64,000 nt of DNA, taken from the NCBI GenBank assembly GCA_965199805.1, contig CBDATO010000001.1:1302001-1366000 (forward strand), written 5' to 3'. This stretch comes from DATAZK01 sp965199805 (GTDB taxonomy: Bacteria > Actinomycetota > Actinomycetes > Frankiales > Frankiaceae). The position numbers and the translations under genes are program-made. The notes beneath the pieces are model-generated. The model saw nothing but the letters and a program-made list of their open reading frames with translations. It was not told the origin of the DNA and did no database searches. Within the stretch, counting starts at the first letter, position 1, and each line of letters begins with the position of its first letter. This document shows positions 8,546-16,193 of this stretch, piece by piece.

Positions 8546-9110
8546 TCCCGTCCAGCAGCCAGCGCAGGCTGGTCGTGAAGGTCCGGCGGGCTGCGCCGGG
8601 GTCCGCCGGGCGGCCGTCGGCACCGCTGCTCGCCGGGCTGGTGGCGAACGCCGCGAAGCCGATGGCGTGCACGATCAGCACGCGCCTCGCCTCGCCGACG
8701 GCCGCCCCCTCGAGTCCGAGCCGTACCAACAGCGCGTCCAGCACCTCGCCGAGCGCGACCGCGTGCGGCCCCCGGGCGCCCTGCCGCACCAGGAAGACCG
8801 GGACGAGCGCCGGGTGCCGGCACAGCACGTCGTAGCTCGACGTCATCAGCGTGCGTACGCCGTCGGCCGGGTCGGCCGCATCCGGGACCGGCACCTCGAC
8901 CGCGGCCAGCACCGCGTCGCACAAGTCGTCCAACAGCGCGGTCTTGTTCGCGACGTGGCTGTAAAGCGCGTTGGGCGTGACCGACAGCTGCCGCGCCAAC
9001 GCCCGCATCGACAATCCGTCGAGACCTGCGGTGATCAGCAGCTCCTGCGCGGCGGCCAGCACCGCGTCACGGCTCAGCCCCGCCCGCTGGCCCGGTCCTC
9101 GAGACGCCAC
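8523..9110 (-). CDS. TetR-family transcriptional regulator
   Basis: The 195-residue protein has an N-terminal TetR HTH: LSRDAVLAAAQELLITAGLD, then LSMRALARQLSVTPNALYSHVANKTALLDDLCDAV. The C-terminal domain resembles the TetR_C_1 type. The GTG at 9110 is chosen because it places the HTH near the N-terminus and leaves the operator region upstream; the frame stays open further but would run into the divergent gene. It is divergent from an alpha/beta hydrolase gene across a dyad with a single mismatch, so it very probably represses that gene and itself. Its 3' end overlaps the end of the ATP-grasp gene by 23 bases. Confidence 0.92.
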   Translation of the reverse strand: MASRGPGQRAGLSRDAVLAAAQELLITAGLDGLSMRALARQLSVTPNALYSHVANKTALLDDLCDAVLAAVEVPVPDAADPADGVRTLMTSSYDVLCRHPALVPVFLVRQGARGPHAVALGEVLDALLVRLGLEGAAVGEARRVLIVHAIGFAAFATSPASSGADGRPADPGAARRTFTTSLRWLLDGISRRAPA

Positions 9111-9115
9111 TCGCC

Positions 9116-9154
9116 AACTGTACGGTGTCCAGTTATATTGGACGCCGTACAGTT
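9116..9154. promoter_or_regulatory. Divergent operator with 16-bp arms
   Basis: Arms 9116-9131 (AACTGTACGGTGTCCA) and 9139-9154 (TGGACGCCGTACAGTT) are inverted repeats with one mismatch around a 7-bp A/T-rich centre (GTTATAT), which may include a -10 box. The dyad lies between the TetR start (9110) and the hydrolase start (9174). It is the expected binding site for the TetR protein. Confidence 0.8.
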
Positions 9155-9173
9155 CCTCGAAGGGAGAGGCCCG

Positions 9174-10046
9174 ATGACCCACCCCACTCCGGACGTCACC
9201 GGCACCGCCGCAGGGGTGCCGTTCGTCGCGTACGCACCCGCCACCGCGCGGGCGAAGGCGCCTGCCGTCCTCGCCTGGCACCTGCTCGACGCGCCGCGTA
9301 CCGAGCGCGCGCTGGCCGCTGCCCTGCCCCTGCGCGACCTCGACTGCTGGCGGATCTACCCCGGGCTGCCGATGACGGGCGCGCGGGCGCTGGCGGGCGG
9401 GATGGAGGAGGTCATGCGGCTCGGCTACGAGGACGCGGTCCGTAACCTGCACTCGCCGATCGTCGAAAAGGCCGCCGCCGAGTTCCCCGCGGCGTTCGCC
9501 GAGCTACGCGAGCGGTTCGACCTCGATCCCACCCGGGTGGCGCTGGTGGGCGGCTCGGCGGGCGCCGCCGTCGCGCAGCTGGTCCTGCTCGAGCGCGCCC
9601 GCGAGGCCGGCATCACGTCACGTGCGGTCGTCCTGATCAGTCCGGTGATCCGGCTGCGGGCGCTGGTCGACGCGCTCGCGGTCGAGTTCGGCTTCAGCTG
9701 CCCCTGGGACGACGGGTCGCTCGGCCTGGCCGGACGGCTGGACTTCGTCGCCCGTGCCGACGAGTTCGTCGAGACAGGCAGCGTCCCCGTTCGGATCATC
9801 GTCGGAGCCGACGACGGCGAGGCGGCCGTCCTGACCCCGTCCGAACAATTGAGCGACGCGCTGACGGAGCGCTACGCCGACCGGTCCCGGGTCGACCGGG
9901 TCGTCGTATCAGGGATGGCCCACGCCCTGGCCGATGACCCCGGTGAGGATCCGGCACCGCAGATCCCTGCCGCTCGCGAGGTCGAGCGGCTGGCATCGAA
10001 GTGGCTGCAGCGCTACCTCATGACGGGGGAAGCGACCACGCCCTAG
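9174..10046 (+). CDS. Alpha/beta hydrolase
   Basis: The 290-residue protein has the nucleophile elbow VALVGGSAGAAVAQ with Ser at about 128, an acidic residue in IIVGADDGEA (about 212-213) and a histidine in VSGMAHALAD (about 250). These give a plausible Ser-Asp-His triad of an esterase or dienelactone-hydrolase-like enzyme. The ATG at 9174 has GGGAGAGG upstream. It is controlled by the divergent TetR regulator through the dyad just before it. Substrate is unknown, but a TetR-regulated hydrolase suggests inducible breakdown or detoxification of a small ester or lactone. Confidence 0.88.
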   Translation: MTHPTPDVTGTAAGVPFVAYAPATARAKAPAVLAWHLLDAPRTERALAAALPLRDLDCWRIYPGLPMTGARALAGGMEEVMRLGYEDAVRNLHSPIVEKAAAEFPAAFAELRERFDLDPTRVALVGGSAGAAVAQLVLLERAREAGITSRAVVLISPVIRLRALVDALAVEFGFSCPWDDGSLGLAGRLDFVARADEFVETGSVPVRIIVGADDGEAAVLTPSEQLSDALTERYADRSRVDRVVVSGMAHALADDPGEDPAPQIPAAREVERLASKWLQRYLMTGEATTP

Positions 10047-10055
10047 GGTCGCTGC

Positions 10056-11627
10056 ATGGCGGCAGACGGGCAAGCAGCAGCAGGGGACATCGCGAAGGCT
10101 TACGCGAGCGACGGGCCGGCGGTGTCGCTGGGCGCGGTCGTGATCGACGGGGCCGCCGTCGCCGAGGCGCAGGTACGCCTGCCGCTCGCCATGATGAACC
10201 GGCACGGCCTCGTCGCCGGAGCGACCGGCACCGGCAAGACCAAGACGCTGCAGCTCATCGCCGAGCAGCTGTCGGCGGCCGGCGTCCCGGTCCTGCTCGC
10301 CGACGTGAAGGGCGACCTGTCCGGCATCGCCGTGCCCGGGGAGGCGAGCGACCGCAGCACCAAGCGCGCCGCCGACGTGGGCGCGACCGACTGGCAGCCG
10401 GCCGGGGTGCCCGTCGAGTTCATGACCCTCGGCGGCGACGGCAAGGGTGCCGAGCTGCGGGCGACGATGACCAGCTTCGGCCCGGTGCTGCTCAGCAAGG
10501 CGCTGGGGCTGAACGACGTGCAGTCGTCCTCGCTCGGCCTGGTCTTCCACTGGGCCGACAAGGCCGGCCTGCCGCTGCTCGACCTCAAGGACCTGCGCTC
10601 CGTCATCACCCACCTGACCAGCGAGGCCGGTGCCGGCGAGCTGGCCGCGCTGGGCGGGCTCTCCAAGGCGACCGCGGGCGTCATCCTGCGCGAGCTCATC
10701 TCCTTCGCCGACCAGGGCGGCGAGCAGTTCTTCGGCGAGCCCGAGTTCGACACCGCCGAGCTGCTGCGCACCACCCCCGATGGCAAGGGCGTCGTCTCGG
10801 TGCTCGAGCTGGCCGGCGTCCAGGACAAGCCGGCGCTGTTCTCCACCTTCCTCATGTGGCTGCTCGCCGACCTGCACCACGACCTCCCGGAGGTCGGCGA
10901 CCTCGACAAGCCGAAGCTCGTCTTCTTCTTCGACGAGGCGCACCTGCTCTTCCGCGACGCCAGCAAGGACTTCCTCGACCAGATCGCCCAGACCGTGCGG
11001 CTCATCCGCAGCAAGGGCGTCGGCGTCTTCTTCGTCACCCAGGTGCCCACCGACGTGCCGCCGGAGGTGCTCGCCCAGCTCGGCAACCGGGTCCAGCACG
11101 CGCTGCGCGTCTTCACCCCGCAGGACGCGAAGGCCCTGGCCTCCACCGTCTCGACCTTCCCCCGCTCCAAGGTCTACGACCTGGACGAGCTCCTCCCCTC
11201 GCTCGGCATCGGCGAAGCGGTCGTCACGGTGCTGTCCGAGACCGGCGCCCCGACGCCCGTGGCCTGGACTCGGCTGCGGCCACCCACATCGCTGATGGCG
11301 CAGATGGACGCGGCCCAGCAGGCCGCGCTCATGCAGGCCTCGCCCATCGCCAAGAAGTACGCGGCCGTGGTCGACCGGGAGAGCGCGTACGAAATGCTCC
11401 TGGCGAAGGTGGCCGGGCCGCCCGCCGAATCCCCCGCCGCACCGGCTCCCGCAGAGCCCGAGCAGCGCCGCAAGGGCAAGGCTGAGCCCGAGCCGGAGGG
11501 GTTCGGCGACAAGGTCGGTGACGTGCTCGGCTCGAGCGCCTTCAAGGCGTTCACCCGCTCGGTGGGTAGCACCATCGGCCGGGAGATCACACGATCACTG
11601 TTCGGCACGGCTCGCAGACGTCGATGA
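10056..11627 (+). CDS. HerA/YjgR-like ATPase (DUF853)
   Basis: The 523-residue protein matches the DUF853 helicase-like family. Walker A is GATGTGKT at residues 55-62 in HGLVAGATGTGKTKTLQLIA, and Walker B is LVFFFDEAHLLF near 287-298. Other features are the sensor-like stretch IRSKGVGVFFVTQVPTDVP and the C-terminal KAFTRSVGSTIGREITRSLF. HerA-like ATPases are hexameric motors; the cellular role of the DUF853 branch is not well defined. Start ATG 10056 lies nine bases after the hydrolase stop. A charged Pro/Ala/Glu-rich linker at about 450-485 separates the ATPase from the conserved tail. Confidence 0.9.
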   Translation: MAADGQAAAGDIAKAYASDGPAVSLGAVVIDGAAVAEAQVRLPLAMMNRHGLVAGATGTGKTKTLQLIAEQLSAAGVPVLLADVKGDLSGIAVPGEASDRSTKRAADVGATDWQPAGVPVEFMTLGGDGKGAELRATMTSFGPVLLSKALGLNDVQSSSLGLVFHWADKAGLPLLDLKDLRSVITHLTSEAGAGELAALGGLSKATAGVILRELISFADQGGEQFFGEPEFDTAELLRTTPDGKGVVSVLELAGVQDKPALFSTFLMWLLADLHHDLPEVGDLDKPKLVFFFDEAHLLFRDASKDFLDQIAQTVRLIRSKGVGVFFVTQVPTDVPPEVLAQLGNRVQHALRVFTPQDAKALASTVSTFPRSKVYDLDELLPSLGIGEAVVTVLSETGAPTPVAWTRLRPPTSLMAQMDAAQQAALMQASPIAKKYAAVVDRESAYEMLLAKVAGPPAESPAAPAPAEPEQRRKGKAEPEPEGFGDKVGDVLGSSAFKAFTRSVGSTIGREITRSLFGTARRRR

Positions 11628-11734
11628 GGTAAATCCCACGAAACGATTCACGTTCCGTGACGACGGACGGGGGGATCCCGTTGTTGTATGTGAGAACGGG
11701 GTTGTAGAACGCGAGCCAGGATGGGTGGGACAGC

Positions 11735-11914
11735 ATGACCGAGTCCGTAGATGGGGCCTCCGACGTAGCCGTGCAGGTGGATGACGTCTTCGCTGTCTTC
11801 GCCGGTCGGCATTTCTCTCGTGCCACCGCGCAGGCTTCGAGCTCACGCCCGTCGAAGCTGGCGAACCCGCGCCGCACCCGCCTCGACGCCGACGGCAAGC
11901 CGCTCGGCGTCTGA
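11735..11914 (+). CDS. Small hypothetical protein, 59 residues
   Basis: The ATG at 11735 is preceded by GGGTGGGA, and the frame ends at TGA 11914 just before a strong hairpin. The product starts MTESVDGASDVAVQVDDV and ends in a basic tail (PRRTRLDADGKPLGV). It fills the gap between the DUF853 gene and the convergent arr remnant. No family is recognised. The basic C-terminus and position before a terminator favour a real gene, but the evidence is modest. Confidence 0.4.
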   Translation: MTESVDGASDVAVQVDDVFAVFAGRHFSRATAQASSSRPSKLANPRRTRLDADGKPLGV

Positions 11915-11929
11915 GCGTCACCGCACTTC

Positions 11930-11959
11930 CTGCCCGGCCCGCTTCGGCGGACCGGGCAG
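11930..11959. terminator. Bidirectional hairpin terminator with TTCG loop
   Basis: CTGCCCGG (11930-11937) pairs with CCGGGCAG (11952-11959), and inside it CCGC pairs with GCGG around a TTCG tetraloop. There is no U-tract. The hairpin separates the convergent small gene and the arr remnant, so it can serve both. Confidence 0.65.
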
Positions 11960-11973
11960 CGGCGTCTTCCGGG

Positions 11974-12434
11974 TCAGTCCTCGATGACGTCGAGGCCCTG
12001 CTCCCGCAGACGTTGCAGGCTGTCCAGCATCCCTTGCAGCACCGCCGGGTCGTGCCCGGTCCAGTCCTGCAGCTCGCCGACGACGCGTAGCGGGTGCCGG
12101 GTCCGGTAGGACTCGGTGGGATTGCCGGGGAACTTCTTGTCCGTGACGTTCGGGTCGTCCTCGAACGGCCCGACCGGCTCGACGACGTAGATCCGCCCAC
12201 GCTCGGTGATCCCGGCCAGCGCCGTCGCCAGCTCGGCGCCCCACACCGCCGTCTCCACCGAGGCCGCGAAGTAGATGTTGTCGACACCCGGCCCGCCTGG
12301 AAGTTGGACCCGTAGCCGGCGACCAGCTCGTCGCCGACCTGCAGCGCCGACTTCGTCCCGTGGTAGAACGGCCCACCCACATGCCGGCAGTGCTCGTACG
12401 TCACGGGTACGTGGCCGCTGTCGTCGTCCTTCAT
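11974..12434 (-). pseudogene. arr: Rifampin ADP-ribosyltransferase (Arr), frameshifted
   Basis: The N-terminus (MKDDDSGHVPVTYEHCRHVG, then FYHGTKSALQVGDELVAGYGSNFQAG) reads from ATG 12434, which has AGAGGA upstream. The rest (DNIYFAASVETAVWGAELAT, then IYVVEPVGPFEDDPNVTDKKFPGNPTESYR) continues in another frame to the stop at 11974. Together they match the complete length of Arr, which ADP-ribosylates rifamycins. A one-base deletion near 12286-12296 in the G/C-rich GCGGGCCGGGTG stretch breaks the gene. Arr motifs (HGTK, AVWGAEL, GPFEDDPN, TDKKFPGNP) are otherwise intact. Either this is a recent inactivation or a sequencing error. Confidence 0.88.
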
Positions 12435-12534
12435 AGCAGTCCTCTCGTCAGGCGGCGGGAACCAGCCGACACTAGGATGCGTACGAGCAGACCGACGGCT
12501 CCCGACCCAGGAGCCCCGGGCTGGTCGCCTCACC

Positions 12535-12607
12535 GGGCCGTTAGCTCAACTGGCAGAGCAGCGGACTTTTAATCCGCGGGTTCGGGGTTCGAGCCCCCGA
12601 CGGCCCA
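12535..12607 (+). tRNA. tRNA-Lys(UUU)
   Basis: A full cloverleaf can be drawn. The acceptor stem is GGGCCGT/ACGGCCC with A73. The D-arm is AGCTC...GAGC, the anticodon stem is GCGGA/TCCGC with loop CTTTTAA, so the anticodon TTT is at 12568-12570. The T-arm is CGGGG-TTCGAGC-CCCCG. CC follows but the A of CCA is not encoded. The 3' half is the integration site of the adjacent element. Confidence 0.96.
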
Positions 12608-13883
12608 CCGCTTCACCTGCATCAACGTCTCCCAGGTCGACGTCTGACACCACCGCCTCGTCCAATGTGGTCACAAAGTGGTCACGGCGGGTCTTCCGCG
12701 GCACCAACGCAGCGGCAGCTTCTGCTGCTGCCTGGCCGACGCCCTCCAGCAGATGGCTGTAGGTGTCGCTCGTGATGGCGATCGAGCTGTGGCCCAAACG
12801 CTTGCTGACAACGGCGATCGGGATGCCTGCTGCGAGCTGAAGCGAGGCCGATCCGTGCCGCAGATCGTGCAGGCGGATCTGGCGAAGGCCGGCCTTGCGA
12901 CACAGGTACTGGAAATGCCGGGTGATGAACTCTGGGTGCAGCGGCGAACCGTCCTCCCGGGCAAAGACGAGATCCAGGTCGGTGTAAGCCGCACCCCACT
13001 CGGCCCGGTCGAACTGTTGGCACAACTGGTGAGCCAGGATGACGCCCACAGTGTTCTGGTCAAGGTCGACCTTGCGGTGCTCGCCGCTGGCAGTCTTCGG
13101 CGGGCCGAACATCGTCTGGTGGCCAAGCTGTACGAGCTGCTGCCGGACGGTGATCACGCCCCGCTCAAGGTCGGTGTCAATCCAGCGCAGGCCTGCTGCC
13201 TCGCCACGTCGAAGACCGGTCATCGCCAGCAGCTCAAACAGGGGTGCCAGGCGGTCCGCACCGACCGCATCCAAGAACTGGCCCAGCTCTTGCGGCTCCC
13301 ACGGTGCGACAGCCGGGCGACGGGCCTCGGGTAGCTCAACGTGGACGGCTGGGTTAAAGCTGAGACGCTGCTGCTTAACGGCGTCCGTGAGCGACGCCCG
13401 CAAGGTGGCGTGTATCCGGCGGATCGTCGCTGGTCCGACCGGGCGTCGGTCGTCCGGACGCTCAGCCTCGATCGCCAGGTAGGCAGCCGAGATGTCAGCC
13501 GGTCGCAGCTTCTCCAGCGGGATGCCGCCGAGCTTCGGGATCAGGTGCACGCGTAGATGCGCCTCATATGACCGGCGGGTCGTGGGCCGCAATGACCGTT
13601 TGCCGGCCAACCAAGTCTCCAGCCACGCTCCAGTGGTCTGGCGGGCGTCGATGGTCTGCCCGCTGCTGGCGCGTCCGCGCAGCTTCTCCAGCGCCTCCTG
13701 AGCGGCCTTCTTCGTCGGGAAGCCACCGCGTCGGACCTGTTTGCGCTTGCCATTTACGGCGGGTAGGTCCGTGACGAATGTCCAGGACCCGTGCCCCTTG
13801 GCGCCGAGCTTCGGGCAGCTGGCACCAAGCTGCTTACCGTCATGGTCGCGGCATGCGCAACGTCTGTGAATGGAGCTACTCAT
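12546..13883 (-). CDS. int: Tyrosine recombinase (integrase) of the tRNA-Lys element
   Basis: The 445-residue protein has a Cys/His-rich N-terminus, a core-binding SAM-like domain (about 75-180) and a catalytic domain. Catalytic residues are visible: Arg225 (TGLRRGE), His339 and Arg342 (LHDLRHG), His365 (LGHSS) and Tyr375 (SDTYSH). The last residues (GLEPRTRGLKVRCSAS) are encoded by the att core and the tRNA gene itself; the stop codon lies in the D-loop region of tRNA-Lys. The start ATG overlaps the stop of the upstream gene (ATGA). Excision would change the C-terminus, as described in the findings. Confidence 0.96.
   Translation of the reverse strand: MSSSIHRRCACRDHDGKQLGASCPKLGAKGHGSWTFVTDLPAVNGKRKQVRRGGFPTKKAAQEALEKLRGRASSGQTIDARQTTGAWLETWLAGKRSLRPTTRRSYEAHLRVHLIPKLGGIPLEKLRPADISAAYLAIEAERPDDRRPVGPATIRRIHATLRASLTDAVKQQRLSFNPAVHVELPEARRPAVAPWEPQELGQFLDAVGADRLAPLFELLAMTGLRRGEAAGLRWIDTDLERGVITVRQQLVQLGHQTMFGPPKTASGEHRKVDLDQNTVGVILAHQLCQQFDRAEWGAAYTDLDLVFAREDGSPLHPEFITRHFQYLCRKAGLRQIRLHDLRHGSASLQLAAGIPIAVVSKRLGHSSIAITSDTYSHLLEGVGQAAAEAAAALVPRKTRRDHFVTTLDEAVVSDVDLGDVDAGEAVGRRGLEPRTRGLKVRCSAS
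12564..12611. repeat. attL, 48-bp core
   Basis: The 48 bases from GACTTTTAATCCGCGGG to GGCCCACCGC are identical to 24728-24775. The core covers the anticodon loop to the 3' end of tRNA-Lys, so the tRNA stays intact after integration. It also encodes the end of the integrase. Confidence 0.95.
12667..12685. promoter_or_regulatory. Paired GTGGTCAC motifs, candidate left arm-type integrase sites
   Basis: GTGGTCAC occurs at 12667-12674 and 12678-12685 (11-bp step), inside the 3' coding part of the integrase and 56 bp from the core. The same pair occurs near the right end at 24592-24611. The matched pairs on both sides of the attachment core fit arm-type binding sites of a lambda-like integrase. 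Confidence 0.45.
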
Positions 13884-14530
13884 GTGTCGTTTCTCCCTCT
13901 GGCTTTGCCATTTGATGTCGGAGGCAGCAATCCGGCCTTACGTGCACGACCAACGCGTTTGGCTGCGGCTGAATGACTAATGACAAGGGTGGTTGCCACC
14001 GCCTTGGTGGGATCATCACCGCGGCTCCATGCCTCTGTGTACAGATCTGCGACTTGCTGTAACCGCTGAAGGACGTCGGCGTTCGGCGTGTCATATGCGG
14101 GCAGCACCGCTTTGGCACTCTCGCTGAAACGGCGGAGCTCGTCCCGGTCCTCATCCAGGTCCATTTCGACGGTGTCCAGAGTCCGCCCTGTTATCAGAAA
14201 ACGCTTGACTCGTTGACGACCATGCCGGATAAGAGTCGCCAGCGGTATTTCACGGATTAGATCGGTCGTGATGACCCGTTGGGCTTGAGGCTGAGGCGGA
14301 AGTGACGCAAAGTCTCCCCGCTCAACGTCTGCTGCAGTTCGAAAGCTCCGCACGTCAACCCCGACGCACTCAGGTCTGCCATCGACCAGCGACCAGGACA
14401 ATAGGACCAGCCAGACGGGCTCATGGCCGTATGGCCAGTGGTGGATGGTGGTTGGAGGAACTTGATGACTCCTTCCGACGCCCCAGTCCTCAAGATGACC
14501 ACTGACGCGCAAGCCGGGGACCCATCGCAT
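13880..14530 (-). CDS. Hypothetical element protein upstream of integrase
   Basis: The 216-residue product is not recognised in its N-terminal part. The C-terminal 60 residues (VLQRLQQVADLYTEAWSRGD, then AVATTLVISHSAAAKRVGRARKAGLLPP) resemble the short HTH-like tail common in actinobacterial element proteins, where it may bind DNA. The ATG at 14530 is chosen because a -10/-35 pair ends 6 nt before it, giving a leaderless mRNA; an in-frame GTG exists at 14557. The stop overlaps the integrase ATG (ATGA), so the two genes form an operon. A role in controlling integrase expression is an inference. Confidence 0.7.
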   Translation of the reverse strand: MRWVPGLRVSGHLEDWGVGRSHQVPPTTIHHWPYGHEPVWLVLLSWSLVDGRPECVGVDVRSFRTAADVERGDFASLPPQPQAQRVITTDLIREIPLATLIRHGRQRVKRFLITGRTLDTVEMDLDEDRDELRRFSESAKAVLPAYDTPNADVLQRLQQVADLYTEAWSRGDDPTKAVATTLVISHSAAAKRVGRARKAGLLPPTSNGKARGRNDT

Positions 14531-14536
14531 GAGGCA

Positions 14537-14565
14537 AAGGTACCGAAGCGGCAACACTGTGTCAA
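14537..14565 (-). promoter_or_regulatory. Promoter for the integrase operon (leaderless)
   Basis: On the minus strand TTGACA (14565-14560), a 17-bp spacer and TACCTT (14542-14537) form a near-consensus sigma-70 promoter. The -10 box ends 6 nt before ATG 14530, so transcription would start at or next to the A of the start codon. Confidence 0.65.
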
Positions 14566-14654
14566 GGACTTGTCAAGCCTGCCCATCAAGCTGTCTTTGA
14601 ATGTGGCAAGGCGAATGTGTTGCCATTTCGTCGACGTACAGGCACCGTTTAGTT

Positions 14655-14888
14655 ATGACCGACATCGACCCAATCAAATTGATGCGGGCGCGTCATTATT
14701 CAATTTCCGGTGAGGGAAAGCGCATTAGGCTGGACGCCGGCTTATCCCTGTCGGAGCTGAGTGCGGCGGTGCCCGTCTCAACCACAACCCTATTTCGATG
14801 GGAACGCGGCGAAAGGGCTCCCAGGGGCGCAGCTGCCCTGGCATGGGTGGCTCTACTGGGCCGGCTTTCACGGCAGGTAAACCGATGA
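14655..14888 (+). CDS. Small XRE-like helix-turn-helix protein
   Basis: The 77-residue protein contains GEGKRIRLDAGLSLSELSAA followed by VPVSTTTLFRWERGERAPRG, a Cro/CI-type HTH with the typical W-E-x-G-x-x-x-P ending. It opens the rightward early operon and diverges from the integrase operon, so it is a likely switch regulator. ATG 14655 has no clear Shine-Dalgarno; an in-frame ATG lies at 14601. The stop overlaps the next start (ATGA). Confidence 0.75.
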   Translation: MTDIDPIKLMRARHYSISGEGKRIRLDAGLSLSELSAAVPVSTTTLFRWERGERAPRGAAALAWVALLGRLSRQVNR

Positions 14889-15103
14889 CGATCCGACGGC
14901 CCACCTTGCAAGAGGTGCGGTCCTGGCCTGCGACCGTAGACGTGCCAACCGCCGGCACCGCGTACGGCGTGGGTCGTGCCGGGTCATACGCGCAAGCAGC
15001 GGCAGGGACCTTTCCCGTGCCGGTATTGCGAATCGGTCGCCGGATGGTTGTCCGTACCGCCGACCTGGTCCGCGCACTAGGTGGTGAGACGGGTGCGGCA
15101 TGA
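14885..15103 (+). CDS. Small DNA-binding protein, excisionase-like
   Basis: The 72-residue protein reads TLQEVRSWPATVDVPTAGTA, then YGVGRAGSYAQAAAGTFPVP followed by VLRIGRRMVVRTADLVRALG. This is the 'helix_turn_helix, V.R.G....V....L...L' pattern of MerR/excisionase-like domains. It starts within the stop of the preceding gene (ATGA) and ends within the next start. A role as recombination directionality factor is inferred from size, fold and position. Confidence 0.7.
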   Translation: MTIRRPTLQEVRSWPATVDVPTAGTAYGVGRAGSYAQAAAGTFPVPVLRIGRRMVVRTADLVRALGGETGAA

Positions 15104-15354
15104 GTCCCGAACTGGGCAGCCTCACCATCGTCCTCGGCACCGTCAGCACGGCTTGGGTCCGGGGTCCGCGGATCATTGGGATGCTTGACAATCTCGGCCT
15201 ACCGCGTCAATACGACCGCAACGTCGGGTGCTGGATGACGAGCCGCCGCGGAATCGGTGACCTCATCGCGTATGCCGAGGCCGCAGGGATGCGGGTGCAT
15301 GTACTCGACCGCACCGCACAGCCGTCTCTGCCTTTCGACGAGGCGATGTCATGA
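15100..15354 (+). CDS. Hypothetical protein of the early operon
   Basis: The 84-residue product (MSPELGSLTIVLGTVSTAWV..., DRNVGCWMTSRRGIGDLIAY) is not recognised. It has four-base overlaps with both neighbours, which makes it a firm member of the translationally coupled early operon between the excisionase-like gene and the primase-polymerase. The Trp/Arg-rich centre (WMTSRRGIGDLIAYAEAAG) could be a nucleic-acid-binding helix, but this is only a guess. Confidence 0.65.
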   Translation: MSPELGSLTIVLGTVSTAWVRGPRIIGMLDNLGLPRQYDRNVGCWMTSRRGIGDLIAYAEAAGMRVHVLDRTAQPSLPFDEAMS

Positions 15355-16193
15355 CGGCCGCCAGTGACGCCGCGCACGCGTATGCGCGACGAGGGTGGCC
15401 GGTCATCCCAATCGCACCTCAGGGCAAGACGCCTGCGCTTGGTGTCGGGCTGAATCACGCCACGCGCGACCACAACACCATCGACGTCTGGTACTTACGG
15501 CAGCCACGAGCAGGCGTCGGAATCGTCTGCAATGAGGCCTCCGGCGTCCTGGTCGTCGACATCGACCCTCGATCCGGCGGCACCGACAGCATGCGGGACC
15601 TCGTCCGCAACATCGGCTCTCTTTGGCTAACCACGCTGACCGCAGCTACCGGCGGGGGTGGCCACCACCTCGTTTATCAGCATCCCGGCGGCAGCATCAG
15701 AAATGGAGCCCACGTGCTCGGACCCGGCGTAGACGTCAAGGCTCTCGGCTACATTGTCGCCGCCCCTTCCGTGCACGCATCTGGTCAGGTCTACCGATGG
15801 CTGCCCGGGTCACCACGAAACCCGCAACCGCTGCCGGCTGCCCTTCGTCGACTGCTGCTAGCGCCTCGCCAGCAGGCCGAACACCGCTCCGTGCAGCCCG
15901 TGAACCTTTCTGGTCAGGCGACGCGCTACGGCGCGGCCGCGCTCCGGGGCCTCGTCGCCGACGTCTCCGCCGCTAAAATCGGTAGCCGCAACCATGAGCT
16001 CAACCGAGCAGCGTTCCGCGGCTACCGGCTGGCCAGCGGCGGCGAGATCCCGCTGTCCGACGTTACGGAAAGTCTCGTCGCGGCAGCACTCGCCGTAGGA
16101 CTGCCTGAGGCTGAGGCACGGGCAACGCTGGCCTCTGCGCGTCGTCAGGGTTTGCAGCAGCCGCTGACAGCTCCGCCGCGGGTCGCAGCATGA
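15351..16193 (+). CDS. Primase-polymerase (PrimPol) domain protein
   Basis: The 280-residue protein has the bifunctional DNA primase/polymerase N-terminal (archaeo-eukaryotic primase) pattern. It begins AYARRGWPVIPIAPQGKTPA, has the metal-binding acidic pair VLVVDIDPRSGG (Asp70, Asp72), then TAATGGGGHHLVYQ (101-109) and the third acidic region GPGVDVKALGYIVAAPS (Asp128). The C-terminal 100 residues are helical. It overlaps both neighbours by four bases. With the RecA-like ATPase downstream it would form the element's replication initiation machinery. Confidence 0.9.
   Translation: MTAASDAAHAYARRGWPVIPIAPQGKTPALGVGLNHATRDHNTIDVWYLRQPRAGVGIVCNEASGVLVVDIDPRSGGTDSMRDLVRNIGSLWLTTLTAATGGGGHHLVYQHPGGSIRNGAHVLGPGVDVKALGYIVAAPSVHASGQVYRWLPGSPRNPQPLPAALRRLLLAPRQQAEHRSVQPVNLSGQATRYGAAALRGLVADVSAAKIGSRNHELNRAAFRGYRLASGGEIPLSDVTESLVAAALAVGLPEAEARATLASARRQGLQQPLTAPPRVAA

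Noticed and set aside
8667..9173. N-terminal extension of the hydrolase frame
   Set aside because: It crosses the TetR gene and the operator; ATG 9174 has a proper ribosome-binding site.
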